Positions 35,346 to 44,092 of a stretch of 46,562 nt of DNA are shown here, piece by piece (positions within the stretch are counted from its first letter, which is position 1; each line of letters begins with the position of its first letter). Made by a program: the position numbers and the translations under genes. This DNA comes from Woeseiaceae bacterium (GTDB lineage: Bacteria > Pseudomonadota > Gammaproteobacteria > Steroidobacterales > Woeseiaceae): positions 1 to 46,562 of the forward strand of contig JAJFKU010000051.1 in the NCBI GenBank assembly GCA_021773035.1, read 5' to 3'. The notes under the pieces were generated by a model. That model saw only the letters and a program-made list of their open reading frames with translations. It made no database searches and was not told where the DNA came from.

Positions 35346-36928
35346 GCAGCGGCATCCGTTTGATGCTTCGCAGACCCGTTTGGCGGAGGAGCGGAACGAC
35401 CCAGCAGACACACCGCAAAGGCGATACCAGCCCCAATACACAGTTGCCAGGTGAAGGCGGTACGTTTCAGGACCTCGGGCAAACCCAGGACGTCGACGAC
35501 ATAACTCTGCTGCGCAATCGTCACCAGGAAGCCGACGATCAGTGCCGCAACTACAGAGTTTGCAGAGCCCCGCCGCGTAAATATCGCGGTGAAAAACACG
35601 CCCAGCAGCCCCGAATAGGCAAACACCATGACTGACAACGCGAACTCCAGCAGCGGCATGTCCGTGTATCGCTGCCAGTAAAAACACAGTACCGACATCA
35701 GGAACAAGGCGATGCCGACAAGCGCCATGCTGACCCGGCCGGCAAGCACGAAGTGCTTGTCAGTCGCGTGACTCCTGGCCTCTTTCCACGGTCGGTAGAA
35801 GTCCTGGACGATTACCGACGACATCGAATTGAGTCCCGAGTTAATCGTCGAAACAGAGGCGGCCACAACACCGACGGTAACCAGCCCCTTTAGCCCCGAC
35901 GGAATTTCATCCAGGATAAAGCGCATGAATACGGTAATTCTTTCACCGCTGAAGGTCTGGTCCAGGCCGCTTGCTGCGCCCCGCGCCATCAGCTCCGGCC
36001 GGTCGTAGAACAAGTGCAGGAGTTGTCCGATGTACACAAACAGAAAAATAACCGGTACCGCAGCGAGTGCAGAGACGATCAGTGCGCGACCGCCTTTCGA
36101 TTGGTCTTTGCAAGTCAGGAGTCGCTGCGTCGTGTCCTGATCCATTCCGAAGTTACCAATGTTCAAAAGCGCATAGCCGGTGACTATTGAGATCAGCGCA
36201 AACGGGTCGGAAAAATCCCAGGCGAAATTGAAAAACTGCAGTTTGTTCTGCCCGTCGGGCGCGTTCCGCAACGCGTCGAACATTTCTGCTCCGCTCAGCG
36301 GAATAAGTGCCAGCAAGAAGTAGACGACGGTAAGTGCAGAGATTGTGTAGACAACAAACTGTAGCAGGTCGCTCCAGATAACGGAGCGGATGCCGCCGAC
36401 GACGGTGATCAGGAAGCCGAGCGCCATCATGATAAACGACCCCGCGATAATGCTGCTCGGTTCGATGTTAGAGAACAGAATCATCGAGACAGCAATCGCG
36501 GCGAGGTACAGTCGTGCGCCGCTCGCGAACAGTCGCCCCACCAGGTAGACGCTGCCTGCGGAGCGCATTGCACGGTCACCAAACCTTACGCCCAGTAGTT
36601 CGTAGACCGTTGCGGCCCGCATCTTGTAGAAACGGGGAATCATTATCTTTGCAACGAATATCGCGGCGATCACGCCGCCGATGTTAGCCGCGACATAGGA
36701 AAAGTTGCCGCGATAGCCCTGGTCTGGTCCGCCGAGGAAAGTAGCCGCCGACTGGGTTGTGGCGAGGACAGAAACGGCAACAACCCAAAGAGACATCTGG
36801 TTGCCACCAAGAAAGTATTCCCGGGCGTTTTTCGGCTTCTGGCGGTTAGACCACCAGCCAATGGCTACCAGCAGTAACAGGTAGCCGCCAACGACGGACC
36901 AGTCAACTAACGCAAATTCGGATGACAA
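35342..36928 (-). CDS. Sodium:solute symporter, SSS family
   Basis: The protein has 528 residues and about 14 membrane segments. EYFLGGNQMSLWVVAVSVLAT near the N-terminus, TVVGGIRSVIWSDLLQF and GNFGMDQDTTQRLLTCKD are typical of SSS/SGLT-like symporters, which couple sodium to uptake of sugars, sialic acid or amino acids. The setting between a NagX-type protein and a TonB receptor, and candidate operators just upstream of its ATG, suggest it carries MurNAc, anhydro-MurNAc or GlcNAc. This substrate is an inference. Confidence 0.88.
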   Translation of the reverse strand: MSSEFALVDWSVVGGYLLLLVAIGWWSNRQKPKNAREYFLGGNQMSLWVVAVSVLATTQSAATFLGGPDQGYRGNFSYVAANIGGVIAAIFVAKIMIPRFYKMRAATVYELLGVRFGDRAMRSAGSVYLVGRLFASGARLYLAAIAVSMILFSNIEPSSIIAGSFIMMALGFLITVVGGIRSVIWSDLLQFVVYTISALTVVYFLLALIPLSGAEMFDALRNAPDGQNKLQFFNFAWDFSDPFALISIVTGYALLNIGNFGMDQDTTQRLLTCKDQSKGGRALIVSALAAVPVIFLFVYIGQLLHLFYDRPELMARGAASGLDQTFSGERITVFMRFILDEIPSGLKGLVTVGVVAASVSTINSGLNSMSSVIVQDFYRPWKEARSHATDKHFVLAGRVSMALVGIALFLMSVLCFYWQRYTDMPLLEFALSVMVFAYSGLLGVFFTAIFTRRGSANSVVAALIVGFLVTIAQQSYVVDVLGLPEVLKRTAFTWQLCIGAGIAFAVCLLGRSAPPPNGSAKHQTDAAA

Positions 36929-37212
36929 ATCGTTCTCCTGAATTGGGGCCGGCTGCGGCTAGTGGTATTGCTACCAATATGGGGCGATTCGCGATTAATG
37001 GTGCTTTCGGACCCCCGGTATCGCGCCGTTCTTTTGTTCTTAAAGCGCTGTAAGTCAAGAATTTCAGTAGTCTGCGGCGCAGAAAAGGCTTTTGCAAGCA
37101 CCAAAGCGGTTTGATACCAGTTGCGAATTGGTATATGTTTCGCAATACCAGTCGCACGCATGCCGTGCTTCCGGTGGTTTTAAAGCCAACAAACCAATTC
37201 CAAGGGGGAGTG
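36929..37212. promoter_or_regulatory. Divergent control region of symporter and TonB receptor genes with putative operators
   Basis: The region holds AGTGGTATTGCTACCAAT (36961-36978, palindromic TGGTA-TTGC-TACCA, 35 bases before the symporter ATG), AGGCTTTTGCAA (37086-37097) and CGGTTTGATACCA (37107-37119). It also has a 21-base dyad with arms ATACCA and TGGTAT (37114-37134) and a further ATACCA at 37145-37150. The first three boxes recur at 34160-34198. A strong ribosome site (AAGGGGGAG, 37202-37210) precedes the receptor start. These are candidate GntR/UTRA operators and promoter parts. Confidence 0.6.
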
Positions 37213-39945
37213 ATGAGTAACCCAATTCGTAGATTCAAGCCAGGCATTGCGATGTCGCTGTCGGCACTGTTGATGTTGTCCGGTGGACAGGCGATAGCGC
37301 AGGATTCGACGTCGGGCGATGACGACGTTCTGGACGAGGTGCTGGTAACGGGTTCTCGTATCGCCAGGACGGAGTTGACGGAATCCAGCCCCGTCTATAC
37401 GACCAATAAAGAACAGCTGCAAATGGATCGCGCAGTTACCGTCGAAGATATCGCGCGCAAACTACCGCAGCTCGCAGGCGGTGCGAACAGCACCGGTGCC
37501 ACGGTCGGTGATTCGCTGGGTTCGTCGACGCTCGATCTTCGCGGCCTTGGTCAGAACCGTGCGCTTGTGCTTATCGACGGCAAGCGAGCGGTACCGTTCA
37601 GCTTTCGAAACGCTGTTGACGTCAATTCGATACCGGCCGGGCTCGTCAAGAGTGTCGAGGTTCTGACCGGTGGAGCAGCGGCGGTGTACGGCGCCGATGC
37701 GGTTGCCGGTGTCGTTAACTTCGTACTGGACGACGACTTCGAGGGCTTCGAAGTTGGCCTCAGCTACGAATTCCCGTCGGATGGTGGGGAGCTCCTGAAT
37801 ATCGACACCATCTTCGGTACCGACTTCCAGGATGGCCGTGGTCACGTGACTGGCTATATCGGTTGGTCCGAACGAGAAGGACTGCTGGCAGGCGACCGGT
37901 CCTTTACCGCGGCAACACCGACGTTCATCGCCAGCGAGGGGGGTAATTTCACCGATGTTGCCTCTGGAAACTTCTTCGCTTTCGATGAGAACGGAACGTT
38001 TTCGACTGAGCGACAAACAGTCGATGTGACGCCACAGCGTTACCTGATCCAGCCTCTGGAGCGATTTTCCGGTGGTGCCTTCGTCAACTACGACGTTGTC
38101 GAAAACTCGGTGGAGCTGTATGCCCGATCGATGTTTACCCAACTCCGGGTGACAGGTGCCGGGTCGACCGGCCAGACGCCGCTTACCGTCAATGAGGTCG
38201 TAACGATCACTGACACCAATCCTTTCCTGCCAGCGAACGCTGCGGCGTTGCTGACGTTCGATACCAACGGCGAAGCTCAGGTCAACGTTGAGCGCGGTCT
38301 GGGTCTCGGCCTGCAGGAGACGGAGACCGTCCGCAACACCATGCAGATGACGGTAGGCCTGCGCGGAGACCTGACGGATAATATCGGCTGGGATGTTTAT
38401 GCGCAGTACGCCAGAACCGATGGCCGGGCGACCGTTTTCAACAACGGAATTCGCAACGACAACAGCGGCAACAGCCGTTTCGGAGCGATTGCCAATAGTG
38501 TCGATATTTTCGGCCCGGATGCAGATCTGAGCTCGCTCAGCGCGCCGCTTCTGCATTCAGATCGCCAGCGCGAGCAGTCTGTTGCGGCACTGAATTTTTC
38601 CGGAACACTGACCGACATGTTCGAGTTGCCGGCAGGAGAAGTCGGATTCGCGCTCGGCTTCGAGCACCGCGAAGAAGACGGTGTGCAACGGCCGGGCACG
38701 GCGCTGCGGCAGGGTATTGCCTACAGTCTTGGCGGCATACCGGACATCGACGCGGGCTTTGATACAGACGAAGTCTACGCTGAGATACTGGTACCGGTGC
38801 TGAGAGATCTGCCGCTGATTCAGGAACTCTCCGTTGAGGCTGCCTGGCGCACTTCCGACTACACCAACACGGACGTCGACGATACCTACAAATTCGGTCT
38901 GAGTTGGGCCGTGAACGACAACTTGCGTTTCCGGGCGACACAGCAGACGGCAGTGCGCGCGCCGAACTTCGGTGAGTTCGCGAGTCCGGAAACACAGTTG
39001 AGCCTGGCACTCTTCGACCCAACAAGCCCCAGCTTCATCCCGCGCCTTGGTGGACGCTTTGACGGTGATCCCTGCCTGGACGGGCGCGGTGACGTCGCTC
39101 AGTGTGAGCGCCTCGACGCAGCTGCAGCCGGTACGCCGTTCGATACCTCAGCCGCGATCTACTCTTTCGGCGGCAACCCGGATATCAAACCGGAAGAGGC
39201 AGAGTCGCTGACCGTAGGTTTCGTCTTCACACCGGAGTTCGTCGACGGCCTGACGGCGACGGTAGACTACTACGACATAGAGATTACCGACGCGGTCAGC
39301 CAGATTCAGCCGATATCGGCGCTGACGAACTGCTATATCGACAATCCGGTCGAAGGCAATCCGCTTTGTGGCGCCGTGCTGAGAGACCCGACGACGGGCC
39401 TTATAAGCCAGGCACTCGTGAATGACTTCAACCTCGCCGAACTCAAGCAAACCGGTTTCGATGTCGGAGTGCGCTACGAGTTTGACGCACCGGAAGGTTT
39501 CGGTGAATCGCTTGCCGTCAGCTACCAGGGCAACATCGTTACGGATCAGTCGCGGCAAAACAACGTGACCGTCCCGGCCCTCGACTGCAAGGGGACATTC
39601 GGCACCTCCTGTACCGGGGACTTCGCGAGTATCCTGCAGGCCGACTACCGGCACCGTGCGAATATCGACTGGTACAGCGGCAGCATCAACGTGCAGCTGT
39701 CATGGCGGCGGATTGGTGAGGTGACCAATATTCTGGATAGCACCGATACGATTTCGTCGCAGGACTACATCGACCTCGGTGTGGCCTGGGACGTCTCAGA
39801 TACTTATGCACTGACCTTCGGTGTCGATAATCTGTTCGATGAGGAACCACCGCTGCCGGCGTCAAATGGTAATCTCTTCGGCACGGTAAGCGACTACGAC
39901 GTTATCGGTACCACCGTGGGCGCATCCGTTCGGATTCGGTACTAA
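37213..39945 (+). CDS. TonB-dependent outer-membrane receptor (amino-sugar locus)
   Basis: The receptor has 910 residues, with a signal peptide (FKPGIAMSLSALLMLSGGQ to AIAQ) and a TonB-box-like LDEVLVTGSRIAR. The plug domain has VEDIARKLPQL, LDLRGLGQNRALVLIDGKR and VEVLTGGAAAVYGADAVAG, followed by a barrel ending TVGASVRIRY. This receptor subclass, with the LIDGKR and GGAAAVYGADA motifs, is common in marine and xanthomonad-like bacteria for oligosaccharide or peptide uptake. It starts the transcript that continues into murQ, gntR and the dehydrogenase gene, so import of muropeptide or chitin fragments is the best guess. The ATG at 37213 has a strong ribosome site; the open frame upstream is not needed. 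Confidence 0.9.
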   Translation: MSNPIRRFKPGIAMSLSALLMLSGGQAIAQDSTSGDDDVLDEVLVTGSRIARTELTESSPVYTTNKEQLQMDRAVTVEDIARKLPQLAGGANSTGATVGDSLGSSTLDLRGLGQNRALVLIDGKRAVPFSFRNAVDVNSIPAGLVKSVEVLTGGAAAVYGADAVAGVVNFVLDDDFEGFEVGLSYEFPSDGGELLNIDTIFGTDFQDGRGHVTGYIGWSEREGLLAGDRSFTAATPTFIASEGGNFTDVASGNFFAFDENGTFSTERQTVDVTPQRYLIQPLERFSGGAFVNYDVVENSVELYARSMFTQLRVTGAGSTGQTPLTVNEVVTITDTNPFLPANAAALLTFDTNGEAQVNVERGLGLGLQETETVRNTMQMTVGLRGDLTDNIGWDVYAQYARTDGRATVFNNGIRNDNSGNSRFGAIANSVDIFGPDADLSSLSAPLLHSDRQREQSVAALNFSGTLTDMFELPAGEVGFALGFEHREEDGVQRPGTALRQGIAYSLGGIPDIDAGFDTDEVYAEILVPVLRDLPLIQELSVEAAWRTSDYTNTDVDDTYKFGLSWAVNDNLRFRATQQTAVRAPNFGEFASPETQLSLALFDPTSPSFIPRLGGRFDGDPCLDGRGDVAQCERLDAAAAGTPFDTSAAIYSFGGNPDIKPEEAESLTVGFVFTPEFVDGLTATVDYYDIEITDAVSQIQPISALTNCYIDNPVEGNPLCGAVLRDPTTGLISQALVNDFNLAELKQTGFDVGVRYEFDAPEGFGESLAVSYQGNIVTDQSRQNNVTVPALDCKGTFGTSCTGDFASILQADYRHRANIDWYSGSINVQLSWRRIGEVTNILDSTDTISSQDYIDLGVAWDVSDTYALTFGVDNLFDEEPPLPASNGNLFGTVSDYDVIGTTVGASVRIRY

Positions 39946-39962
39946 CAGGCACACGGGACGCG

Positions 39963-39999
39963 CAGTGGCATTGTCGACGAAACATCGACAATGCCGCTG
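39963..39999 (+). terminator. Stable hairpin between receptor gene and murQ
   Basis: A 15-base-pair stem with one G-U or mismatch pair (arms CAGTGGCATTGTCGA and TCGACAATGCCGCTG, seven-base loop) lies 17 bases after the receptor stop. No T-tract follows, so it is more likely a partial terminator or a block to RNA decay, giving higher receptor than MurQ levels, than a full stop. Confidence 0.55.
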
Positions 40000-40039
40000 A
40001 TCTGCCCGCAATACTAATTTCGAAAAAGCGGCAGCCTAA

Positions 40040-40927
40040 ATGACTGAATATTCGTCTGTGAGATTCACGGACCTTGATAGCTGGCCAACCCTCGACGCGC
40101 TTGAGGCAATGTACGAGGGGCAACTCGATGCACTGGCAGCGTTGCGGTCGCATCTTGGAGTTATGGCCGAGGCCTGCGATGCCGCGGCTTTGCGGCTGCG
40201 TAAGGGAGGCCGGCTGGTATACGTCGGTGCCGGAACCTCTGGTCGCCTCGCGGTGCTGGATGGCGTTGAGTTGAGACCGACCTATGGTTGGCCTGACGAG
40301 CGGCTGCTGTTTTGTGTCGCCGGTGGAACGGACTCCCTGACGCGGAGTGCCGAAGGAGCCGAGGATGCCGTCGACGACGGTCGCGCGCAGCTGCGACGGG
40401 AAACCGTCGGTGCAGGCGATGTTGTTGTGGCGCTGGCCGCCAGCGGTGAGACACCCTTTACGGTAGGTGCACTTGTACAAGCCAGGGAGTCGGGTGCGCT
40501 GACCATCGGGATAGCGAACAATGCGAACACGGCGATTCTGACCGCCGCTGATTTCGGAATACTGGCCGAAACCGGCAGCGAACCCGTCGCCGGATCGACG
40601 CGAATGAAAGCCGGGACCGCCCAGAAAGCGATTCTGAGCATGTTATCGACAGCGATAATGCTGCGATTAGACAGGGTTTACAGGGGCTTCATGGTAAACA
40701 TGGTGGTCTCGAACATTAAGCTGGAACGTCGTGCTGTCGGCATGATCAGTACCATTGCCAAATGCAGTGAAAAGAAGGCGAGTGCGGCGCTGGCCGAAGC
40801 GGAACGGGACATCAGGGCCGCGGTACTGATCTGTCTTGGGGAAACCGTCGAGAGCAGTCGCACTATACTGGCGAAAGTGGATGGGAGTCTGCGCAAGGCC
40901 CTGGCAGATATTGGGCACACCGATTAG
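40040..40927 (+). CDS. murQ: N-acetylmuramic acid 6-phosphate etherase
   Basis: MurQ cleaves the lactyl ether of MurNAc-6-phosphate, giving GlcNAc-6-phosphate and D-lactate. The protein has 295 residues, a SIS-domain fold with the family signatures YVGAGTSGRLAVLDGVEL (containing the active-site glutamate) and ETGSEPVAGSTRMKAGTAQK. The C-terminal part (VNMVVSNIKLERRAVGMI) keeps the family helix with some divergence. With anmK in the same locus it completes the route from anhydro-MurNAc to GlcNAc-6-P. The regulator gene follows after 19 bases. Confidence 0.94.
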   Translation: MTEYSSVRFTDLDSWPTLDALEAMYEGQLDALAALRSHLGVMAEACDAAALRLRKGGRLVYVGAGTSGRLAVLDGVELRPTYGWPDERLLFCVAGGTDSLTRSAEGAEDAVDDGRAQLRRETVGAGDVVVALAASGETPFTVGALVQARESGALTIGIANNANTAILTAADFGILAETGSEPVAGSTRMKAGTAQKAILSMLSTAIMLRLDRVYRGFMVNMVVSNIKLERRAVGMISTIAKCSEKKASAALAEAERDIRAAVLICLGETVESSRTILAKVDGSLRKALADIGHTD

Positions 40928-40946
40928 CGCTAAGAACCGAGAATCT

Positions 40947-41690
40947 ATGCGATCGAAAATAAAAAGAATTGAACCGGATTCCTGCGATGAAACGCCGCTT
41001 TATCAGCAAATGGCGGACAATATTCGCCAGTTGATTGTCGACGGCGAAATTACCGCAGGCGAAGCCCTGCCTTCCGAACGCAAGTTGATCGAGATTACCG
41101 GCACGTCCAGGGTAACCATCAGGAAAGCGATTGATCAGCTGATTGAGGAGGGTCTGCTGTTTCGACGCCAGGGCGCCGGAACCTACATCGCGGAGCAGAT
41201 AGAACAATCGGGCGAGGAGCTAACCGGCTTCACCGATGGCGCCAAGCATCGGGGAGAACTGCCGTCATCGCTATGGCTGGTTCGCGACATCGCGACACCC
41301 ACCGAGGATGAGGCGAAGCACTTACGTATAACGATCAGCGACAAGGTGGCCAGGCTGGGTCGCGTGCGAGTATCGGACGGTGAGCCGCTGGCGATAGAAC
41401 ACGCCGTCATACCGATCGTCCTGCTGCCGGACCCACACGCGGTCAAGGAGTCGCTCTACGAAATTCTGAAGAAGAACGGCAATCAGCCGGTATCCGGTTC
41501 GCAGAAACTCTGTGCGGCACTGGCTACACCGACCGAGGCCGGCCTGTTGTCGATCGCCGAAAACAGCGAGATTCTGCGTATCGAGCGCAACACCTTCCTC
41601 GCGGACGGAACACCGGTCGAGTACACGCGTTCGGCATATCGGGGCGACAAGTACGCCTTTGTTACCGAGTTGCACCCGTACGTCGAGTAA
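40947..41690 (+). CDS. GntR/HutC-family transcriptional regulator with UTRA domain
   Basis: The protein has 247 residues. Residues about 15-80 are a GntR winged helix (PLYQQMADNIRQLI, LPSERKLIEITGTSRVTIRKA, FRRQGAGTYIA), and about 95-245 a UTRA effector domain (KVARLGRVRVSDGEPLAIEHA, ADGTPVEYTRSAYRGDKYAF). UTRA regulators such as DasR and NagR/YvoA respond to phosphorylated amino sugars. Located directly after murQ, it probably senses GlcNAc-6-P or MurNAc-6-P and controls the boxes in the two divergent regions. The ATG at 40947 is chosen over an open frame that runs back into murQ. Confidence 0.9.
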   Translation: MRSKIKRIEPDSCDETPLYQQMADNIRQLIVDGEITAGEALPSERKLIEITGTSRVTIRKAIDQLIEEGLLFRRQGAGTYIAEQIEQSGEELTGFTDGAKHRGELPSSLWLVRDIATPTEDEAKHLRITISDKVARLGRVRVSDGEPLAIEHAVIPIVLLPDPHAVKESLYEILKKNGNQPVSGSQKLCAALATPTEAGLLSIAENSEILRIERNTFLADGTPVEYTRSAYRGDKYAFVTELHPYVE

Positions 41691-41710
41691 ATCAGATTAC
41701 GGGTCCACCA

Positions 41711-43087
41711 GTGTCGGTTTTACTGCAACAAATCGAAGACGAACTCGGCAAGGGTTCGGTCATTCATTCTGATGGTGTAGCGGAGCGGGCCGTCAGCTAC
41801 TGGAACAGCGCGCCGATGACGGCACTGGCTATTGTTCGGCCGGCAACGACAGCACAGGTCTCGTTCGTATTAGCGCTATGCAACGAGCGCGGACAGGCAG
41901 TCGTTACTCACGGCGGTCGTACCGGCTGTGTCGAGGGAACCCGATCGGGACCCGACGATATCGTTTTATCGCTCGAACGGATGAACGCCGTCAGCGACGT
42001 GGACGCCGTGTCGGCAACCGTAACGGTTGAGGCGGGCGCGATTCTGGAGAAGGTTCAGGAAACCGTTGCCAGGGATGGACTGCTGTTGCCGCTCGATCTG
42101 GGTGCGCGCGGCTCCTGCACGATAGGCGGAAACCTGGCCACCAACGCCGGCGGCATCAACGTTATCCGCTATGGCATGGCGCGTGCGCTCACCGTCGGAC
42201 TGGAAGCGGTTTTACCCGACGGAACGGTGGTGTCTTCGATGGACAAGATGCTCAAGAACAATGCCGGATTCGATCTGAAGCAATTGTTTATCGGCACAGA
42301 AGGCGCCCTCGGCGTCATTACGCGCGCCATATTGCGCCTGCGTCCGCTGCCGATAACAAAGAACACGGCAATGGCTGCGGTGAAGGATTTCGACAGTGTT
42401 ATCGCTTTGCTGAGATACCTGCAGGCTCGCTTGGGCGGCAATCTGTCGGCCTACGAAATGATGGAAGGCGATTACTTCGCGGCGGTGACGGAGCTGGGCT
42501 GGCACCCGGCGCCGCTGGAGCGAACGTCGCCTTATTACGTTATCTGGGAGTGCGACGGGAGTGACGCCGTTCGCGATGACGATCATTTTCAGGAGGTGTT
42601 GGAAGAGGCGTTTGAGCAAGGGCTGATCGAAGATGCGGTGCTTCCGAAGTCGGAGGCTGAGCGCGGCAAACTATGGGCGATTCGTGATGATTTTGAGGCT
42701 ATCCTGCACAAGCAAACCGTTTACCTGTATGACGTCAGTCTGGATATAGGCTCGATCGAAGGCTACGTAAGGCAGGTGAAATCACAGGCGGCAGCGACGC
42801 TGCCCGGGTCAGTCGTTTATACGATTGGCCACATCGGCGACAGTAACCTGCACTTCTTTATTCAGGTGCCGGCAGGTGTCGACGATTCCAGGTCGGTTGC
42901 TGACCGGGCCGTGTACGAACCATTGCGTGAATACAAGGGTTCGGTATCCGCCGAGCACGGTATCGGTTTCGAAAAAAAGGTCTGGCTGGAGCAAAGTCGA
43001 AGTCCCGAGGAGGTTCAGCTCATGAAACTGCTGAAGAACTCAATCGATCCGAAACACACGATCAACCGCGGTGTGGTTATAGACTAG
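41711..43087 (+). CDS. FAD-linked 2-hydroxyacid dehydrogenase (D-lactate dehydrogenase-like)
   Basis: The protein has 458 residues with an FAD_binding_4 (PCMH-type) domain: THGGRTGCVEGT, LDLGARGSCTIGGNLATNAGG and GTEGALGVITRAILRL. This is followed by the FAD-oxidase C domain with the metal site HIGDSNLHFF and SAEHGIGFEKK. This GlcD/Dld2 group oxidises D-lactate, glycolate or D-2-hydroxyglutarate and passes electrons to the respiratory chain or an acceptor. Because MurQ releases D-lactate, D-lactate is the most likely substrate here. A GTG start at 41711 is used; no in-frame ATG precedes the conserved region. It ends 11 bases inside the facing phosphatase gene. Confidence 0.85.
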   Translation: MSVLLQQIEDELGKGSVIHSDGVAERAVSYWNSAPMTALAIVRPATTAQVSFVLALCNERGQAVVTHGGRTGCVEGTRSGPDDIVLSLERMNAVSDVDAVSATVTVEAGAILEKVQETVARDGLLLPLDLGARGSCTIGGNLATNAGGINVIRYGMARALTVGLEAVLPDGTVVSSMDKMLKNNAGFDLKQLFIGTEGALGVITRAILRLRPLPITKNTAMAAVKDFDSVIALLRYLQARLGGNLSAYEMMEGDYFAAVTELGWHPAPLERTSPYYVIWECDGSDAVRDDDHFQEVLEEAFEQGLIEDAVLPKSEAERGKLWAIRDDFEAILHKQTVYLYDVSLDIGSIEGYVRQVKSQAAATLPGSVVYTIGHIGDSNLHFFIQVPAGVDDSRSVADRAVYEPLREYKGSVSAEHGIGFEKKVWLEQSRSPEEVQLMKLLKNSIDPKHTINRGVVID

Positions 43088-43949
43088 TCATCGATACGCG
43101 CACGACAAGACAAGTAGCGTCGTCCGACTTCTTGACTCTTATATATTGTTTGCAATCCGCATCGCCGGACTCCAGCCGGCGAACCGCCTTGACGATCGTG
43201 GCCGGTTGTCCGTCAGTCAGTTGCCGGAACAGGTTTTCACTACTGTCCTGCTTGAACACTTCCGTATAGCGCAGGAAACCGTCGCTGGTGAGCGCGATGA
43301 TCTCGCCGTCCTGAATGGTGACCGAAGCCGTTTCGATACTCGATTCATCGATACTGTTGAGACTCAGCACACGGTAGCCGCCAGGCTGGTTCATCGACTT
43401 GCGGTTTTCCCGAATGGTCGGTTTCAGCTCCTGGATAAGGTCGTGTTGCAGCGAATCGGGGCTGCGCTGCCGTAGCGACTCCAGTGCCTGCAGCGTGCGG
43501 TTTTCGAAAGGCTCAAGCGACGGGTCGTAAAATACGCGCACGACACCGCGATCGTCTCGAAACAGTGCTTTGCAGTCACCCAGCGATGTTATTTCCAGCG
43601 TTTGGCCCAATACGCGAATCAGTACGAAGGCCGCGGAGGGTAGCCCGTCGGCGGATGCGGCATCGAGACCGGTGAGGTGCTCAAACTTGCGGCGCGTTGT
43701 AGCGACGGCACTGTTCAGCAAATGCAGTGTAGATGCCGACGGCGTTTCGACGAGATTGCGATGCAGATGTTCGCTGAAGGTGCGTACAAACCAGTAAGCG
43801 TCGCTGGGGTAAGGCAGCGTTTCCCTGGATACGCCTGTTGCGCCGTCGAGGACCCAGGCGGCGGAGTCTGTCCAGCCAAAGAAATCTTCGTTGACACGAC
43901 CGTCGCCTTCAAACGAGCAGGCACTGTGAACGTCGAAGCGGGTCGTCAT
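43077..43949 (-). CDS. PP2C-like (PPM-type) phosphatase domain protein
   Basis: The protein has 290 residues with the spaced motifs of PPM phosphatases: GDGRVNEDFFGW near the N-terminus, AAWVLDGATGVS for the first metal-binding aspartate, ITSLGDCKALFRD, and IALTSDGFLRYTE. The target is unknown; members range from Ser/Thr phosphatases to degenerate regulators. The ATG at 43949 is chosen because the conserved region begins there, though the frame is open to 44132. It faces the dehydrogenase gene, with an 11-base overlap of the 3' ends, and is divergent from the PaiB-like gene. Confidence 0.78.
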   Translation of the reverse strand: MTTRFDVHSACSFEGDGRVNEDFFGWTDSAAWVLDGATGVSRETLPYPSDAYWFVRTFSEHLHRNLVETPSASTLHLLNSAVATTRRKFEHLTGLDAASADGLPSAAFVLIRVLGQTLEITSLGDCKALFRDDRGVVRVFYDPSLEPFENRTLQALESLRQRSPDSLQHDLIQELKPTIRENRKSMNQPGGYRVLSLNSIDESSIETASVTIQDGEIIALTSDGFLRYTEVFKQDSSENLFRQLTDGQPATIVKAVRRLESGDADCKQYIRVKKSDDATCLVVRVSMTSL

Positions 43950-44016
43950 GGCGTCAGTATACAAGTAACGGCGCCGCTGTCTCCAAGCTCGCTGAACTGG
44001 GTTACAGTATGACAAT

Positions 44017-44043
44017 GGCGGCCGGTTTTGGGCCGCCGTTTTT
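44017..44043 (+). terminator. Terminator-like hairpin upstream of paiB-like gene
   Basis: A seven-base-pair GC stem (GGCGGCC / GGCCGCC, loop GGTTTTG) is followed by GTTTTTG on the plus strand. No gene ends just before it on that strand. It could be a leader attenuator for the gene at 44093, or the end of a small RNA starting in the 43950-44010 gap. Confidence 0.5.
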
Positions 44044-44092
44044 GTCGCAAAGCGGCTATTGAATTGGACAACAACCGGACAGGTGAAGCAGA

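Noticed and set aside
37462..38556. 364-residue open frame opposite the second TonB receptor
   Set aside because: It is an antisense shadow arising from GC-rich codon bias, with a composition unlike a real protein.
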